Origin: Lachnospiraceae bacterium
GTDB taxonomy: Bacteria > Bacillota > Clostridia > Lachnospirales > Lachnospiraceae
Assembly (NCBI GenBank): GCA_015057025.1
Contig: SVFD01000002.1
Location: 124,001 to 188,000 of the forward strand
Length of the DNA stretch: 64,000 nt
Reading direction: 5' to 3'
Shown here in pieces: positions 43,001 through 53,420 of this stretch. Each line of letters starts with the position of its first letter. Positions within the stretch are counted from its first letter, which is position 1. The notes below the pieces were generated by a model. It was not told the DNA's origin. It saw only the letters and a program-made list of their open reading frames with translations, and searched no databases. The translations under genes were made by a program, and so were the position numbers.

Positions 43001-43486
43001 TTATTTATGACCATATTTTTCATAAAGCTTGTCCGCAACATAATCCGGAACACACTTCGAAATATCACCGTTAAAACTTGCAATCTCACGTACTGTACTT
43101 GCACTTAAGAATGAATATGCCAAATCTGTGGTTAAAAATACCGTCTCCAGTTCGCCACCGGATAACAACGAATTTGTCTGTGCCAAATGTAATTCATAAT
43201 CAAAGTCTGTTACCGCACGTAAACCACGAATCAAAACTTTTACATCTTTGTTTTTTGCATAATCACTGGTAAGACCACTAAAACTATCCACTTCCACATT
43301 AGGAATTTCTTTCGTTACCTCTTCTAGCATTTTAACACGTTCTTCCACAGAAAACAACGGAGTTTTTGCGCTATTATTCAAAACACTCACAATTATTTTG
43401 TCAAAAAGGCCGGAAGCACGTTTAATAATGTCCAAATGACCGTTTGTAACAGGGTCAAAACTACCGGGATAAATAGCCACTCGCAT
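43001..43486 (-). CDS. coaD: Phosphopantetheine adenylyltransferase
   Basis: A 161-residue CoaD, which adds AMP to 4'-phosphopantetheine in coenzyme A synthesis. It begins [17 protein letters not shown], with the nucleotidyltransferase motif, and has [12 protein letters not shown] near the end. A frame runs to 43519, but AGGAGG before the ATG ending at 43486 fixes the start, two bases after the rsmD stop. Confidence 0.97.
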   Translation of the reverse strand: MRVAIYPGSFDPVTNGHLDIIKRASGLFDKIIVSVLNNSAKTPLFSVEERVKMLEEVTKEIPNVEVDSFSGLTSDYAKNKDVKVLIRGLRAVTDFDYELHLAQTNSLLSGGELETVFLTTDLAYSFLSASTVREIASFNGDISKCVPDYVADKLYEKYGHK

Positions 43487-43488
43487 TT

Positions 43489-44037
43489 TTATTTCCTCCT
43501 GATAAATACATGCTGGCATGTTTTATATTCTTTGATTTTGTATACTTCAAGTCCGATTTTATCAACAAAATCAAAATCCGCCTCTAAATCACATTCTACC
43601 ACTATAATTGCATCTTCATCCAAGCGATTCCAGTTTGCAAGGAACTGCAATACCTGTACTTCCGCATGTTCCACATAAGGCGGGTCCATAAAAACCACAT
43701 CCACGGTTTCGTTGATGGAACTCTGTAGAGCGAATATAACATCCTGCTTTAATACAGTGGCTTTATCTGCCAATTTGGTATGGTTTAGATTATCAATGAT
43801 GCATTTATGCGCCGCAGTATTATTTTCTACAAAATATGCCTTCTTAGCACCTCGGCTTAATGCTTCTATACCGATACCACCGCTTCCGCTGTAAAGGTCA
43901 ACAAATACTGCACCGCCAAGGTATGACTGTAACACATTAAATAAAGTCTCTTTGTATTTATCTGTTGTAGGTCTTGTATGATTACCGGGCGGAGTCTTTA
44001 ACAAAAGACTGCGCGCACTACCTGCGATTACTCTCAT
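43489..44037 (-). CDS. rsmD: 16S rRNA (guanine(966)-N2)-methyltransferase RsmD
   Basis: A 182-residue SAM-dependent methyltransferase with the N-terminal [10 protein letters not shown], the SAM-binding [19 protein letters not shown] and the catalytic MDPPY. It methylates G966 of 16S rRNA in the family standard. AGGAG precedes the ATG. It stands ahead of coaD, a usual pairing, and nine bases after parC. Confidence 0.97.
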   Translation of the reverse strand: MRVIAGSARSLLLKTPPGNHTRPTTDKYKETLFNVLQSYLGGAVFVDLYSGSGGIGIEALSRGAKKAYFVENNTAAHKCIIDNLNHTKLADKATVLKQDVIFALQSSINETVDVVFMDPPYVEHAEVQVLQFLANWNRLDEDAIIVVECDLEADFDFVDKIGLEVYKIKEYKTCQHVFIRRK

Positions 44038-44046
44038 GGTTTTCTC

Positions 44047-46284
44047 CTAAACTCTGATTTTGGTCCCCTTAGTATCACGCTTACCAAGCTTAATCTTATT
44101 TAATTCAATCTTTTTGTCATTATATTCAATACTGCTTTCTACGGCATTCTTTGAGAAGTGAACTTGGTCAATTACCGCTTTGGCACTTAACTTCATGCCG
44201 CGCACTCCGATAGCCGCTTTCTTCTTCTCAGGAATCTCTTCCAAGGGGAAACGCAAGAAATAGCCATCATTGGATATCAAAATCATATTTCGCTGCTCTT
44301 TTAACACTTCCACGCAAACCACTTCGTCACCATCTGCAAGTTTAGTTGCCGCAACAGAACGTTTCGCCACGTCAAATTCACCGCCGTCAACTATTTTTAT
44401 CATAGCGGTCTTGGTTACAAATACTAATCTGTAAAGATTTAATTCCGTCTGGCTTGTTGCGCACAAGATGCGCTCATTCTGTGAAGAATACGGACTGATA
44501 TTGTCAATAGGCACACCCTTATCACGAAGCTTTCCGAAAGGTATATCGGATACTTTAATGGTATACAACTGTCCTTTATCAGTAAAAATACACATTCTTC
44601 CGGTGTTTTTACATACAAAGACATATTTATTCTCGGCTTCAATGGTATCTTTGTTACGTTCAAAAGTTGCCTTGTCAACACTCCTTACATATCCGAAACG
44701 GTCAACCATAACATAAACATCCATTTCTTCCGGTTTCTTTTCTTCATATACCGCTTCTGCTGCATTTTCGATTAGAGTTCGACGTGCTCTGCCATATTCT
44801 TTCTTAAAATCTTCTAACTCTTTGATGATAACCTGGGTCATGGAACTTCTGCTGTCTAAAATATCCTCGTAACGATAGATGTTGGCCATAGTCTGGTCGT
44901 GTTCCGCAATTAAAGCCTGGATTTCCAAGCCGATTAACTTATACAAACGCATTTCAAGAATAGCATTTGCCTGGCGCTCAGAAAACATCAACTGCTGGGC
45001 CATAATTTTAGACTCTTTAGACTTAAACTTAATGCCATCGGTAATACCTTCTACAAGACATTTTTTCGCCATGGCACGATCCTTGGAACCGCGTAAAATC
45101 TCAATAATTAAGTCGATTACATTACAAGCTTTAATTAAACCTTCCTGTACTTCGCGTCTTTCGTTTTCTTTTGCTAAAAGATTGGTATATTTGCGCTTAT
45201 TTACTTCGTAACTAAAATCCACACAATGCTTAATAACCTGTTTTAAGCCTAAGGTTTCAGGTTTACCGTCAGCAATGGCAAGCATATTTACACCAAAAGT
45301 ATCCTCAAGACGCGTCTTTTTATAAAGCATATTCTTGAAGTTTTCAACGTCGGTATCTTTCTTTAACTCTATAACAATACGGATACCTTCTTTAGAAGAC
45401 TGGTTTGTGATATCAACGATATCTGTTGTCTTCTTGGTCTCATACAATGCCGCAACATCCTGCAAAAACTTTGAAATGTTAGCACCAATCATCGTATATG
45501 GAATTTCAGAAATCACAAGATTAATGTGTCCGCCCTTGCCCTTTTCCACGTCTGCCTTGCCGCGAAGTTTGATTTTACCTACACCGGTTTCGTAAATTTC
45601 AAGCAAATCATCCTGATTGATGACAATACCGCCGGTGGGAAAATCAGGACCTTTGACATATTTCATCAATTCTCTTGTGGTAATATCAGGATTGTTCATA
45701 TAGGCTTTGGTAGCATCAATGACTTCCGCAAGGTTATGAGGCGGAATACTTGTTACCATACCAACCGCAATACCTTCTGCACCATTTACAAGAAGATTTG
45801 GAATTTTAACAGGTAAAACTGAAGGTTCTTTTTCTGTTTCATCAAAATTAGGTATAAAATCAACAACATCCTTATCTAAATCCGCAAGAAAAGCTTCTTG
45901 GGTAATTTTCTGAAGGCGGGCTTCGGTATAACGCATAGCCGCTGCAGAATCACCTTCGATATTACCAAAATTGCCGTGTCCATCTACCAAAGGAAGTCCC
46001 TTCTTAAAATCCTGAGTCATAACAACCAAAGCATCGTAAATGGAACTGTCACCATGAGGGTGATATTTACCCATGGTATCACCTACGATACGGGCACTTT
46101 TACGGTAAGGTTTGTCATATTTGATTCCAAGCTCATGCATATCATATAAAGTACGTCTCTGAACGGGTTTTAAGCCATCTCTCACATCAGGCAACGCACG
46201 GGCAACAATAACGCTCATGGCATAGTCGATGTAAGACTTTTGCATCACCTCGGAATATTCGGTTTTGATTATCTTTTCAGCCAT
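44047..46284 (-). CDS. parC: DNA topoisomerase IV subunit A
   Basis: A 745-residue type IIA topoisomerase A subunit. The catalytic Tyr is in AAAMRYTEARL and the quinolone region in YHPHGDSSIYDALV. The C-terminal beta-pinwheel shows no QRRGGKG GyrA box, and the length is shorter than GyrA, so topoisomerase IV is favoured over a second gyrase. It follows parE by 88 bases and decatenates chromosomes with it. GGAGC lies before the ATG. Confidence 0.88.
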   Translation of the reverse strand: MAEKIIKTEYSEVMQKSYIDYAMSVIVARALPDVRDGLKPVQRRTLYDMHELGIKYDKPYRKSARIVGDTMGKYHPHGDSSIYDALVVMTQDFKKGLPLVDGHGNFGNIEGDSAAAMRYTEARLQKITQEAFLADLDKDVVDFIPNFDETEKEPSVLPVKIPNLLVNGAEGIAVGMVTSIPPHNLAEVIDATKAYMNNPDITTRELMKYVKGPDFPTGGIVINQDDLLEIYETGVGKIKLRGKADVEKGKGGHINLVISEIPYTMIGANISKFLQDVAALYETKKTTDIVDITNQSSKEGIRIVIELKKDTDVENFKNMLYKKTRLEDTFGVNMLAIADGKPETLGLKQVIKHCVDFSYEVNKRKYTNLLAKENERREVQEGLIKACNVIDLIIEILRGSKDRAMAKKCLVEGITDGIKFKSKESKIMAQQLMFSERQANAILEMRLYKLIGLEIQALIAEHDQTMANIYRYEDILDSRSSMTQVIIKELEDFKKEYGRARRTLIENAAEAVYEEKKPEEMDVYVMVDRFGYVRSVDKATFERNKDTIEAENKYVFVCKNTGRMCIFTDKGQLYTIKVSDIPFGKLRDKGVPIDNISPYSSQNERILCATSQTELNLYRLVFVTKTAMIKIVDGGEFDVAKRSVAATKLADGDEVVCVEVLKEQRNMILISNDGYFLRFPLEEIPEKKKAAIGVRGMKLSAKAVIDQVHFSKNAVESSIEYNDKKIELNKIKLGKRDTKGTKIRV

Positions 46285-46372
46285 TTTATAGCTCCAATCT
46301 TTTTGTAAAACTACTTTCTTATGTCTAATTCTTACATTCTAAATTCTTATAATTGAACTCTGCAGTAATCTT

Positions 46373-48295
46373 TTACACATCCAACTCTGCATCGTTGGCA
46401 TGCTCATAAATAAAAGCCTTACGAGGGGGAACTTCCGTACCCATAAGAAGCTCTGTCATGCGGTTCGCCATTCCGGCATCTTCAATCTGAACAAGCTTCA
46501 AATTACGTGTCTCGGGATTTAATGTTGTCTCCCACAACTGTTCAGCGTCCATTTCACCAAGACCTTTGTATCGTTGTAAGGTAAAAGGTCCTTTATGCTT
46601 TTTACGGTATTGCGTAAGGGCATAATCATCATAAAGATATTCTTCCTCGCCCTTGGAAGGAATTGCCTTATATAGAGGCGGCATCGCAATATACACATGC
46701 CCTTCCTGAATCAGTTCAGGCATGAAACGGTAGAATAATGTCAATAACAAGGTGCTGATATGGGCACCATCCACATCGGCATCGGCCATGATAATGATTT
46801 TATCATAACGAAGTTTAGTAATATCAAAGTCATTGCCGTAACCTTCTGAGAAACCGCAGCCAAAGGCATTAATCATGGTCTTGATTTCTGCATTGGCAAG
46901 AACCTTGTCCATACTAGCCTTCTCAACGTTGAGAATTTTACCACGAATCGGCAGAATTGCCTGATATTTACGGTCTCTTGCCGTTTTGGCACTACCACCT
47001 GCAGAATCACCTTCTACGATAAAAATTTCACACTTAGACGCATCTTTGGACTCGCAGTTTGCCAGTTTACCGTTAGAATCGAAAGAAAACTTCTGCTTAC
47101 TAAGCATATTAGTCTTGGCTTTTTCTTCTGCCTTACGGATTTTGGCTGCTTTTTCGGCACAGCCGATAACGCCTTTTAAGCATTCCAAATTACGGTCAAA
47201 GTAAAGTACAAGTTCATCTCCGGCCACCTTGGAAACTGCTTTAGACGCATCCTGATTATCCAATTTAGTCTTGGTCTGTCCTTCAAATCTCGGTGTAGGA
47301 TGCTTAATACTTACAATAGCCACCATACCGCTTCGTACTTCCGGACCGGTAAAATTCACATCTTTTTCTTTTAAAATATTCAAGGTTCTGGCGTAAGAAT
47401 TAATTACAGTTGTAAAAATTGTTTTAAAGCCTGTAATATGGGTACCGCCTTCGGCATTGTAAATGTTATTACAGAAACCTAACACATTCTCATGGAATTC
47501 GTTTACGTACTGGAATGCACATTCTACAATGATATCCTCAGAACTGCCCTGAAAATAAACCACATCATGAATGGCTTCTTTGCCCTTATTTAAGTCCTTT
47601 ACGAAGCCAACAATACCTTCTTCTTCGTGGAATTCAATCACTTCATTCAAACCGTCGCGTTTGTCTTCAAATACAACCGTAAGTTTCGGATTCAAGTAAG
47701 CTGTTTCATGAAGTCGGCTCTTAATATCTTCTGCCTTAAAACGGGTCTTCTCAAAAATGGTATCATCCGGCGTAAAATTCACTGTAGTTCCGGTTTCTTT
47801 CGTTCTGCCTACAGAAGGAAGTTCGCCATTGTCAAGTTCTAAGGTCGGAATACCTTTCTCATAAAAGTCTTCATACACATGGCCGTCACGCTTAATCGTA
47901 ACCTTCATCTGCTTAGACAAAGCATTTACGACCGAAGAACCAACACCATGCAAACCACCGGAATTTTTATAAATATTGTTATTAAACTTACCGCCGGCAT
48001 GCAATGTGGTAAATACAAGACGTTCCGCACTGATTCCCTTTTCATGCATATCTACGGGGATACCACGACCATTATCAGACACGGTTGCTGAACCGTCTGC
48101 TTCCAGAGTAACTGTAATGCGATCGCAGAACCCGGCCATATGCTCGTCCACGGAGTTATCTACAATTTCGTATATCAAATGGTTCAAGCCCTTGGTTGAG
48201 ACACTGCCGATATACATACCGGGACGTTCACGTACCGCTTCCAAACCCTCCAAAACGGTAATTGCACTTGAATCATAAGTCACTTTCTTTGCCAT
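46373..48295 (-). CDS. parE: DNA topoisomerase IV subunit B
   Basis: A 640-residue ATPase subunit with GHKL motifs (VDNSVDEHMAGF, DNGRGIPVDMHEKG, GLHGVGSSVVNAL) and the TOPRIM domain (EGDSAGGSAK, MADADVDGAHI). Its pairing with a GyrA-box-free A subunit supports ParE over GyrB. AAGGAG precedes the ATG, and an extended -10 lies 45 bases upstream. Confidence 0.88.
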   Translation of the reverse strand: MAKKVTYDSSAITVLEGLEAVRERPGMYIGSVSTKGLNHLIYEIVDNSVDEHMAGFCDRITVTLEADGSATVSDNGRGIPVDMHEKGISAERLVFTTLHAGGKFNNNIYKNSGGLHGVGSSVVNALSKQMKVTIKRDGHVYEDFYEKGIPTLELDNGELPSVGRTKETGTTVNFTPDDTIFEKTRFKAEDIKSRLHETAYLNPKLTVVFEDKRDGLNEVIEFHEEEGIVGFVKDLNKGKEAIHDVVYFQGSSEDIIVECAFQYVNEFHENVLGFCNNIYNAEGGTHITGFKTIFTTVINSYARTLNILKEKDVNFTGPEVRSGMVAIVSIKHPTPRFEGQTKTKLDNQDASKAVSKVAGDELVLYFDRNLECLKGVIGCAEKAAKIRKAEEKAKTNMLSKQKFSFDSNGKLANCESKDASKCEIFIVEGDSAGGSAKTARDRKYQAILPIRGKILNVEKASMDKVLANAEIKTMINAFGCGFSEGYGNDFDITKLRYDKIIIMADADVDGAHISTLLLTLFYRFMPELIQEGHVYIAMPPLYKAIPSKGEEEYLYDDYALTQYRKKHKGPFTLQRYKGLGEMDAEQLWETTLNPETRNLKLVQIEDAGMANRMTELLMGTEVPPRKAFIYEHANDAELDV

Positions 48296-48335
48296 TTAAA
48301 CTTCTCCTTAAAAATGCACAAAAATTTCCAAATGA

Positions 48336-48344
48336 ATTATACCA
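48336..48344 (-). promoter_or_regulatory. Probable extended -10 of parE-parC
   Basis: TGGTATAAT on the minus strand (TGnTATAAT), about 40 bases before the parE ATG. No good -35 was seen. Confidence 0.5.
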
Positions 48345-48463
48345 CAAAGAATTGTAAATGAGAAGCAAAAAATACACGATATTGTGGTTTTTTAACACAA
48401 ATACCACATAATATACTTAACACATCAGGTTAGTTAAACAATTTTTATGTCAGTTATTAATTA

Positions 48464-48493
48464 AATAAAAATGACAGGTACAAATCCTGCCAT
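48464..48493 (-). terminator. Terminator after the 166-residue hypothetical gene
   Basis: ATGGCAGG pairs with CCTGTCAT (one G-T pair) around seven bases on the minus strand, followed by TTTTTATTT. Confidence 0.8.
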
Positions 48494-48505
48494 TTCATCG
48501 TCTTT

Positions 48506-49003
48506 TTATTTTTCATTTTTTTCTAAGATAATATATGCATATGCCTCAAATGCCTTTTTTATAATCTTTTGCATTTGTGTATCCGAAATATAATATAAAA
48601 CCGAAGGTGTAATCACTCTGCGAATATCCCAAGAGACATGAAAACCATCCTTCATATTGCCCTCATAATCGAACTCTGCATTCACTCGAACCGGTTGATT
48701 ATTGATAATAAGCCAATACTCATCCTCTTCAATACTCATCATAAAAAGATTATTTATGCGGTCTGTTACCCAAAATTTAGGCATTTCATAATTTGTATAA
48801 ATTCTGCCGTCATTATAATAAAATGTATGTGATGCAAGATACATTCGATCCCCTGTTGTCAGCGCTTCCGGCTTAAATTCCGGTTCTTTACACATAAATT
48901 TAGGAATTTCATCTTCATTTGCCACATACCCCGGCAATCTTTTAATTCCAAAAAAATCGTTCCAAGCAAAGAAAATCATAAACTCCTCCCATCCAAAAGA
49001 CAT
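48506..49003 (-). CDS. Hypothetical protein
   Basis: An unrecognised cytosolic-looking protein of about 165 residues, aromatic-rich (Trp, Tyr, Phe), with beta strands such as EYWLIINNQPVRVNAEFDY. No signal peptide, membrane helix or known motif. The start at the ATG ending 49003 is set by AAGGAGA; a GTG six bases earlier is too close. It is followed by a terminator and lies 51 bases past the B12-radical-SAM gene, so the two may share a transcript. Confidence 0.6.
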   Translation of the reverse strand: MSFGWEEFMIFFAWNDFFGIKRLPGYVANEDEIPKFMCKEPEFKPEALTTGDRMYLASHTFYYNDGRIYTNYEMPKFWVTDRINNLFMMSIEEDEYWLIINNQPVRVNAEFDYEGNMKDGFHVSWDIRRVITPSVLYYISDTQMQKIIKKAFEAYAYIILEKNEK

Positions 49004-49053
49004 AAGCACTCTCCTTTTAATCTTTTAAACCTAAATATATTTATAAAGCAAAC

Positions 49054-50394
49054 TTACAGATACTTCGACAGCTTTTCACCCCAATAACCGATTCTTTTAT
49101 AAGTAACAATTTTACAAAGGAAATCAGAAAACTTACCCCATTTACGATACAAGAAATTAAATGCAAGATAAGGAAATACACATTCTCGGGTTTTCGGCAT
49201 ACGTTTCATTATATTTTTAAAACTGTAAACCTTGCGATAAATCCACAAATAACCATTATAAAGCTCTTCTTTTGTCATATTCTTAGGTTCAAAGACAACA
49301 TGTGCCGTATTATAAAGCGATAAATCGTCTGTTAAAATACGCCCCTCTTCTTTCATTCTGTCGTATAGAACCGTCCCCGGATACGGAGTCATAATATGGG
49401 AAGTTACGGTTTCAATACGATTACGCACAATAAAATCTAAAGTATGCTTAAATGTTTCCGTTGTATCACAATCAAGACCAAACACAAAGCTTGCATTAAT
49501 CATAATACCATGATCATGAATTTGACGGATGGCATCTTCGTATTTGCTGACATCATTCTGCACCTTATGTACATTATGGATAGAATCGGGATGAACACTT
49601 TCAAATCCAATAAAAAGACTGCCGCATCCGCTTTCTTTCATTTCTTGCAAAATGCCCGGAATGTTTACCACATTAATGGATACTGCAGCATTCCAGACAA
49701 TATTTAACTTCTTCAATTCTTTTAAGAAAGCCTTTGTCCATGCAATATCGCCAATAAAATTATCATCAATAAACATCACATGCTTAGAACCAACCTTCTT
49801 AACATCCTCTAATACATCTTCAATAGGTCTGTTAATATAATATCGTTCCGGTGCACTGTTATAACAGAAGTCACATCGGAAAGGACAACCACGGCTTGTA
49901 TGTACAATATTACAGTATAAATATTCGGATTTATCCACCATATCATACGCCGGCGCAACAATCTGTTCCCCGGGTAGTTTTTTATCACAACGGTAAATAT
50001 ATTTTAATTGATTATTCTCATAATCAGAAACAATCTGTGGCCATGTATTCTCGGCAGGTCCGATGGAAAGCGCATCAAAAACACCCTCCGGTATCATATG
50101 ATGTGCAGTGGTAATATGAATTCCGCCGGCAACCACCACTGAACCTCTTTTACGATATTCTTCAGCAATCTGTGCCGCCCGTGGATATGCGTCTACAGTT
50201 ACTGTAATGCCAACAATATCCGGATGGTCATCAAAATCTAATTCTTTAATATTTTCATTTGCCAATACTACCTTATGCTCATTTCTAAACATATTGGCGA
50301 TTGTTAAAAGTCCTAAGGGCGGTGACATATGAATTTTAAGCCCCGTATCCATAGGACGCTTTTTCATTTTTGGCTGAATCAGCTTAATGTACAT
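49054..50394 (-). CDS. B12-binding-domain radical-SAM protein
   Basis: A 446-residue protein. Residues 1-130 form a B12-binding-like domain (HPDIVGITVTVDAYPRAAQIA, VVAGGIHITT). The radical-SAM core follows, with TSRGCPFRCDFC as CxxxCxxC and MFIDDNFIGD. The C-terminal part is typical of BchE/HpnR-like enzymes that act on lipids or natural products, but no pathway genes lie near. GAGGGG precedes the ATG. The substrate is unknown. Confidence 0.9.
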   Translation of the reverse strand: MYIKLIQPKMKKRPMDTGLKIHMSPPLGLLTIANMFRNEHKVVLANENIKELDFDDHPDIVGITVTVDAYPRAAQIAEEYRKRGSVVVAGGIHITTAHHMIPEGVFDALSIGPAENTWPQIVSDYENNQLKYIYRCDKKLPGEQIVAPAYDMVDKSEYLYCNIVHTSRGCPFRCDFCYNSAPERYYINRPIEDVLEDVKKVGSKHVMFIDDNFIGDIAWTKAFLKELKKLNIVWNAAVSINVVNIPGILQEMKESGCGSLFIGFESVHPDSIHNVHKVQNDVSKYEDAIRQIHDHGIMINASFVFGLDCDTTETFKHTLDFIVRNRIETVTSHIMTPYPGTVLYDRMKEEGRILTDDLSLYNTAHVVFEPKNMTKEELYNGYLWIYRKVYSFKNIMKRMPKTRECVFPYLAFNFLYRKWGKFSDFLCKIVTYKRIGYWGEKLSKYL

Positions 50395-50495
50395 TGATAA
50401 ATCCCCTCATAAATATCTTATCATAGGTTATCTTTTTCATTTATATAATAACAATACATATATAAAAATAACTCACTATCTCTTTAACACCCGAT

Positions 50496-52478
50496 TTATA
50501 TTTCCTGATTCTCCACCGCATCTCTTGCCAGCATCAAAATATCCGCATCCTGATAAATATCTCCCATGGCAAATTGCATCAGACCACTCTGACGGATGCC
50601 AAACAAATCCCCGGGACCACGCAAACGCAAGTCTTCGTTAGCAATAAAGAAGCCATCGTTACTCTTTACAAGCACTTCTAAACGTTCCGACTGTCTCTGT
50701 TCTTTATTTCCCTGTATAAAAACACAGTAAGACTGAGCATCACCACGCCCAACACGTCCACGCAACTGATGCAACTGGGCCAAACCGAAACGCTCCGCAT
50801 TCTCAATCATAATAGCTGTTGCGTTGGGCACATCAATACCAACCTCAATAACTGTAGTCGATACCAGAATATCAATATTTCCCCGGGAAAACTCATTCAT
50901 AATTTTATTTTTATCTGCCGGTTTCATCTGTCCATGCAATACACCGATTCGGAAAGTTTCCGGCATCACTTCACGAAGTTTATCTGCATAATCAATAACA
51001 TTTTCAAGGTTTCCTGCTTCTTCCGAAGCTTCCACCATAGGACAAATCACATAGGCCTGATGTCCTTTTTGCACCTCAGTCATAAGAAAGCGGTATGCCA
51101 CGTCTCTTTTATCCGTACCAACCACACAATTTTTAATCGGCAGACGGTTCTTTGGTAATTCATCCACAATAGACACGCTTAAATCTGTATATAAAACAGA
51201 CGCTAAAGTCCTGGGAATCGGAGTCGCACTCATAACAAGGACATGAACCTTATCACCCTTTTCTTCCAGTTTCTCACGTTGTCTGACACCAAAACGGTGC
51301 TGTTCATCGGTAATTACCAGGGCAAGACGTTCAAACACTACTTTTTCCTGAAATACTGCATGAGTTCCGATAACGGTATCAATCTCTCCGCTTCCAATCT
51401 GTTCATAAATTCGACGCTTCTCAGCCGCCGTTGTCGAACCGGTAAGCAAGGCTGGATGCAGGGGTAAATCATACTGTTTAATAAGCTTACTAAGACTCTC
51501 GAAATGCTGGGCGGCCAATACTTCCGTTGGTGCCATAAAAGAACATTGAAAACCGTTACTTACACATAGAAGCATTGCCATAAAAGCAATAATTGTTTTA
51601 CCGGCACCAACATCACCCTGTACAAGACGGTTCATCACATAGCCACTTGTCATATCATCGCAGATGTCTTTCCATGCACGCATCTGGGCATCCGTCAATG
51701 TAAAAGGTAATTTTTCAATAAAGCGCGCAGTATATGCATTTTCAATCATAGGAAAATGACTTATCACACGGTTATTTTCTTCTTTTGATGCCTTCAGCGC
51801 CTTTAAAAAGGCATAAAATTCATCAAAAACCAGTCTTTTACGTGCTTCAATCAGCTTTTCATAAGATTTGGGCAAATGTACACCTTTTAAAGATTCTTTT
51901 AAAAGCACCAACTCATATTTTTCCCTGAAATCATCCGTATAAGGCTCCGAAAACTCCCCATAATCTGCAAAAACCTGTTTTACCGCTTTCTTGATTGCAT
52001 TTGAAGTTAATCCTTTGGATAATGAATACACAGGCTGCAATGCCTGCATAAGGACCTCGTAATCCTCCGGTTTGATAATTTGCGGTTGGTCCATGTGCAA
52101 TTTATTCCCGCGTCTGCTTACAATACCATAAAAGCAGAAAATATTGCCCGGTTTCAACACCTGACGTAAATATTTCAGATGAAAGAATGTCAGCCCGATT
52201 CGTCCGGTTTCGTCTTCTACAGATACGGTAGTTATGGTTTTACCCTTAATATCCTTTTGAAAGAAATCTCGGCATACACCTACACGAATGGCGCCTGTAT
52301 AGCCTTCATATAATTCATTTACTTTCACAGGCTCTGTATAGGTCTGATAAGTTCGCGGATAATAATATAAAAGGTCGTATAAGTTCTCAATTCCTACCTT
52401 TGTAAAAGGAACGGCACTTTTCTCGCCGATGCCTTTTAACTTGACCAAAGGTATGTTTTTCAAATCATTGATTTGCAT
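50496..52478 (-). CDS. recG: ATP-dependent DNA helicase RecG
   Basis: A 660-residue branch-migration helicase that remodels stalled forks and Holliday junctions. The N-terminal wedge (OB) domain is followed by helicase motifs: Walker A GDVGAGKT, DEQHRFG, SATPIPRT and QLRGRVGRG. The protein ends shortly after QDADILMLARDAVE, about 30 residues before the usual C-terminus of the family. The frame opens at 52511, but AAGGAG before the ATG ending at 52478 fixes the start. Confidence 0.96.
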   Translation of the reverse strand: MQINDLKNIPLVKLKGIGEKSAVPFTKVGIENLYDLLYYYPRTYQTYTEPVKVNELYEGYTGAIRVGVCRDFFQKDIKGKTITTVSVEDETGRIGLTFFHLKYLRQVLKPGNIFCFYGIVSRRGNKLHMDQPQIIKPEDYEVLMQALQPVYSLSKGLTSNAIKKAVKQVFADYGEFSEPYTDDFREKYELVLLKESLKGVHLPKSYEKLIEARKRLVFDEFYAFLKALKASKEENNRVISHFPMIENAYTARFIEKLPFTLTDAQMRAWKDICDDMTSGYVMNRLVQGDVGAGKTIIAFMAMLLCVSNGFQCSFMAPTEVLAAQHFESLSKLIKQYDLPLHPALLTGSTTAAEKRRIYEQIGSGEIDTVIGTHAVFQEKVVFERLALVITDEQHRFGVRQREKLEEKGDKVHVLVMSATPIPRTLASVLYTDLSVSIVDELPKNRLPIKNCVVGTDKRDVAYRFLMTEVQKGHQAYVICPMVEASEEAGNLENVIDYADKLREVMPETFRIGVLHGQMKPADKNKIMNEFSRGNIDILVSTTVIEVGIDVPNATAIMIENAERFGLAQLHQLRGRVGRGDAQSYCVFIQGNKEQRQSERLEVLVKSNDGFFIANEDLRLRGPGDLFGIRQSGLMQFAMGDIYQDADILMLARDAVENQEI

Positions 52479-52511
52479 GCCGTTCTCCTTTCTTAGTTTT
52501 TTTCCTTTCAA

Positions 52512-53258
52512 TCAATTGTAATCCTGTAATCTCCCCATTAACATGGAATTATCTAGCCAAAATTCAATAAATTCGCGCGAATCATTTTGACTCAGATATC
52601 TCCGAAAATAGATACTGTCCTTCATTCCTTCTCCTTGGGTGCACAATGAAATATCCTCATTTTCAAAATGTAAAATGATTACCCAATCTCCATCCGTTTC
52701 CAAGCCATCCGAATCGAACTGCACTTCTTGAATCTTTGCATGACGGATTGCATCGTATAAATCCAATATCTCTTCGTCATCGATAATTAAAACAGACTTC
52801 TCTTTTCCTTCCGGTCGTTGGTATTGAATCACCTCAATTGAAACCGGCTGTTTATTCCCAAAACCAAACAAAAATACACCGCTATAAAAACAGTATAATA
52901 ATCCTAAAAACAACACAACATAGCAAAAGAGAATAATTAAACACTGAATCCTTTTAAAAAGTGGTACTTTTTCATTTCCGTAAGGTACATAATAAAACAT
53001 AAACAAATGCATAAACGGCAATAACATAAGCCCTAACATAACAAGAAAAAGAACGTTGCCATCAAAATTATTTAAACATAATACACAAAGTAAAATCAGC
53101 GATACAATCATTTCTGCGTACGGAATGACAACAAACCACTTATATACCTTCTTTTTGTCTTTATATTTACGGCAAAAATAGATATAAATCCACATTATAA
53201 AAGAGAATACAATTGCAAATATTATATATATAATATTTGATTCTAATTTGTAGTTCAT
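52512..53258 (-). CDS. Four-pass membrane protein of unknown function
   Basis: A 248-residue protein with four transmembrane helices in the first 145 residues, then a cytosolic or extracytoplasmic domain of about 100 residues with beta strands and acidic patches. No family is recognised. AGAGGT precedes the ATG. It lies 33 bases upstream of recG on the same strand and may be co-transcribed. Confidence 0.6.
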   Translation of the reverse strand: MNYKLESNIIYIIFAIVFSFIMWIYIYFCRKYKDKKKVYKWFVVIPYAEMIVSLILLCVLCLNNFDGNVLFLVMLGLMLLPFMHLFMFYYVPYGNEKVPLFKRIQCLIILFCYVVLFLGLLYCFYSGVFLFGFGNKQPVSIEVIQYQRPEGKEKSVLIIDDEEILDLYDAIRHAKIQEVQFDSDGLETDGDWVIILHFENEDISLCTQGEGMKDSIYFRRYLSQNDSREFIEFWLDNSMLMGRLQDYN

Positions 53259-53351
53259 ATTTATACCTCTTTTATTCTATCGCAAACTGACACATATACA
53301 AATACGTAATTACCTTTATATTATATAAAATTTCTTCTTACTTCACAATCA

Positions 53352-53387
53352 TAAAAAAGAGCAACACCCTTCTGATGTCGCTCTTTT
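53352..53387 (-). terminator. Terminator after the FakA-like gene
   Basis: AAAGAGCGACA pairs with TGTTGCTCTTT (one G-T pair) over nine bases, then TTT on the minus strand. Confidence 0.85.
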
Positions 53388-53420
53388 AACCAAACTATAT
53401 TCTTTTATGAAGACAACAAC

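Noticed and set aside
44047-48295. The topoisomerase pair as DNA gyrase (gyrA/gyrB)
   Set aside because: The A subunit lacks a visible GyrA box and is short; topoisomerase IV fits better, though gyrA/gyrB should be confirmed elsewhere in the genome.
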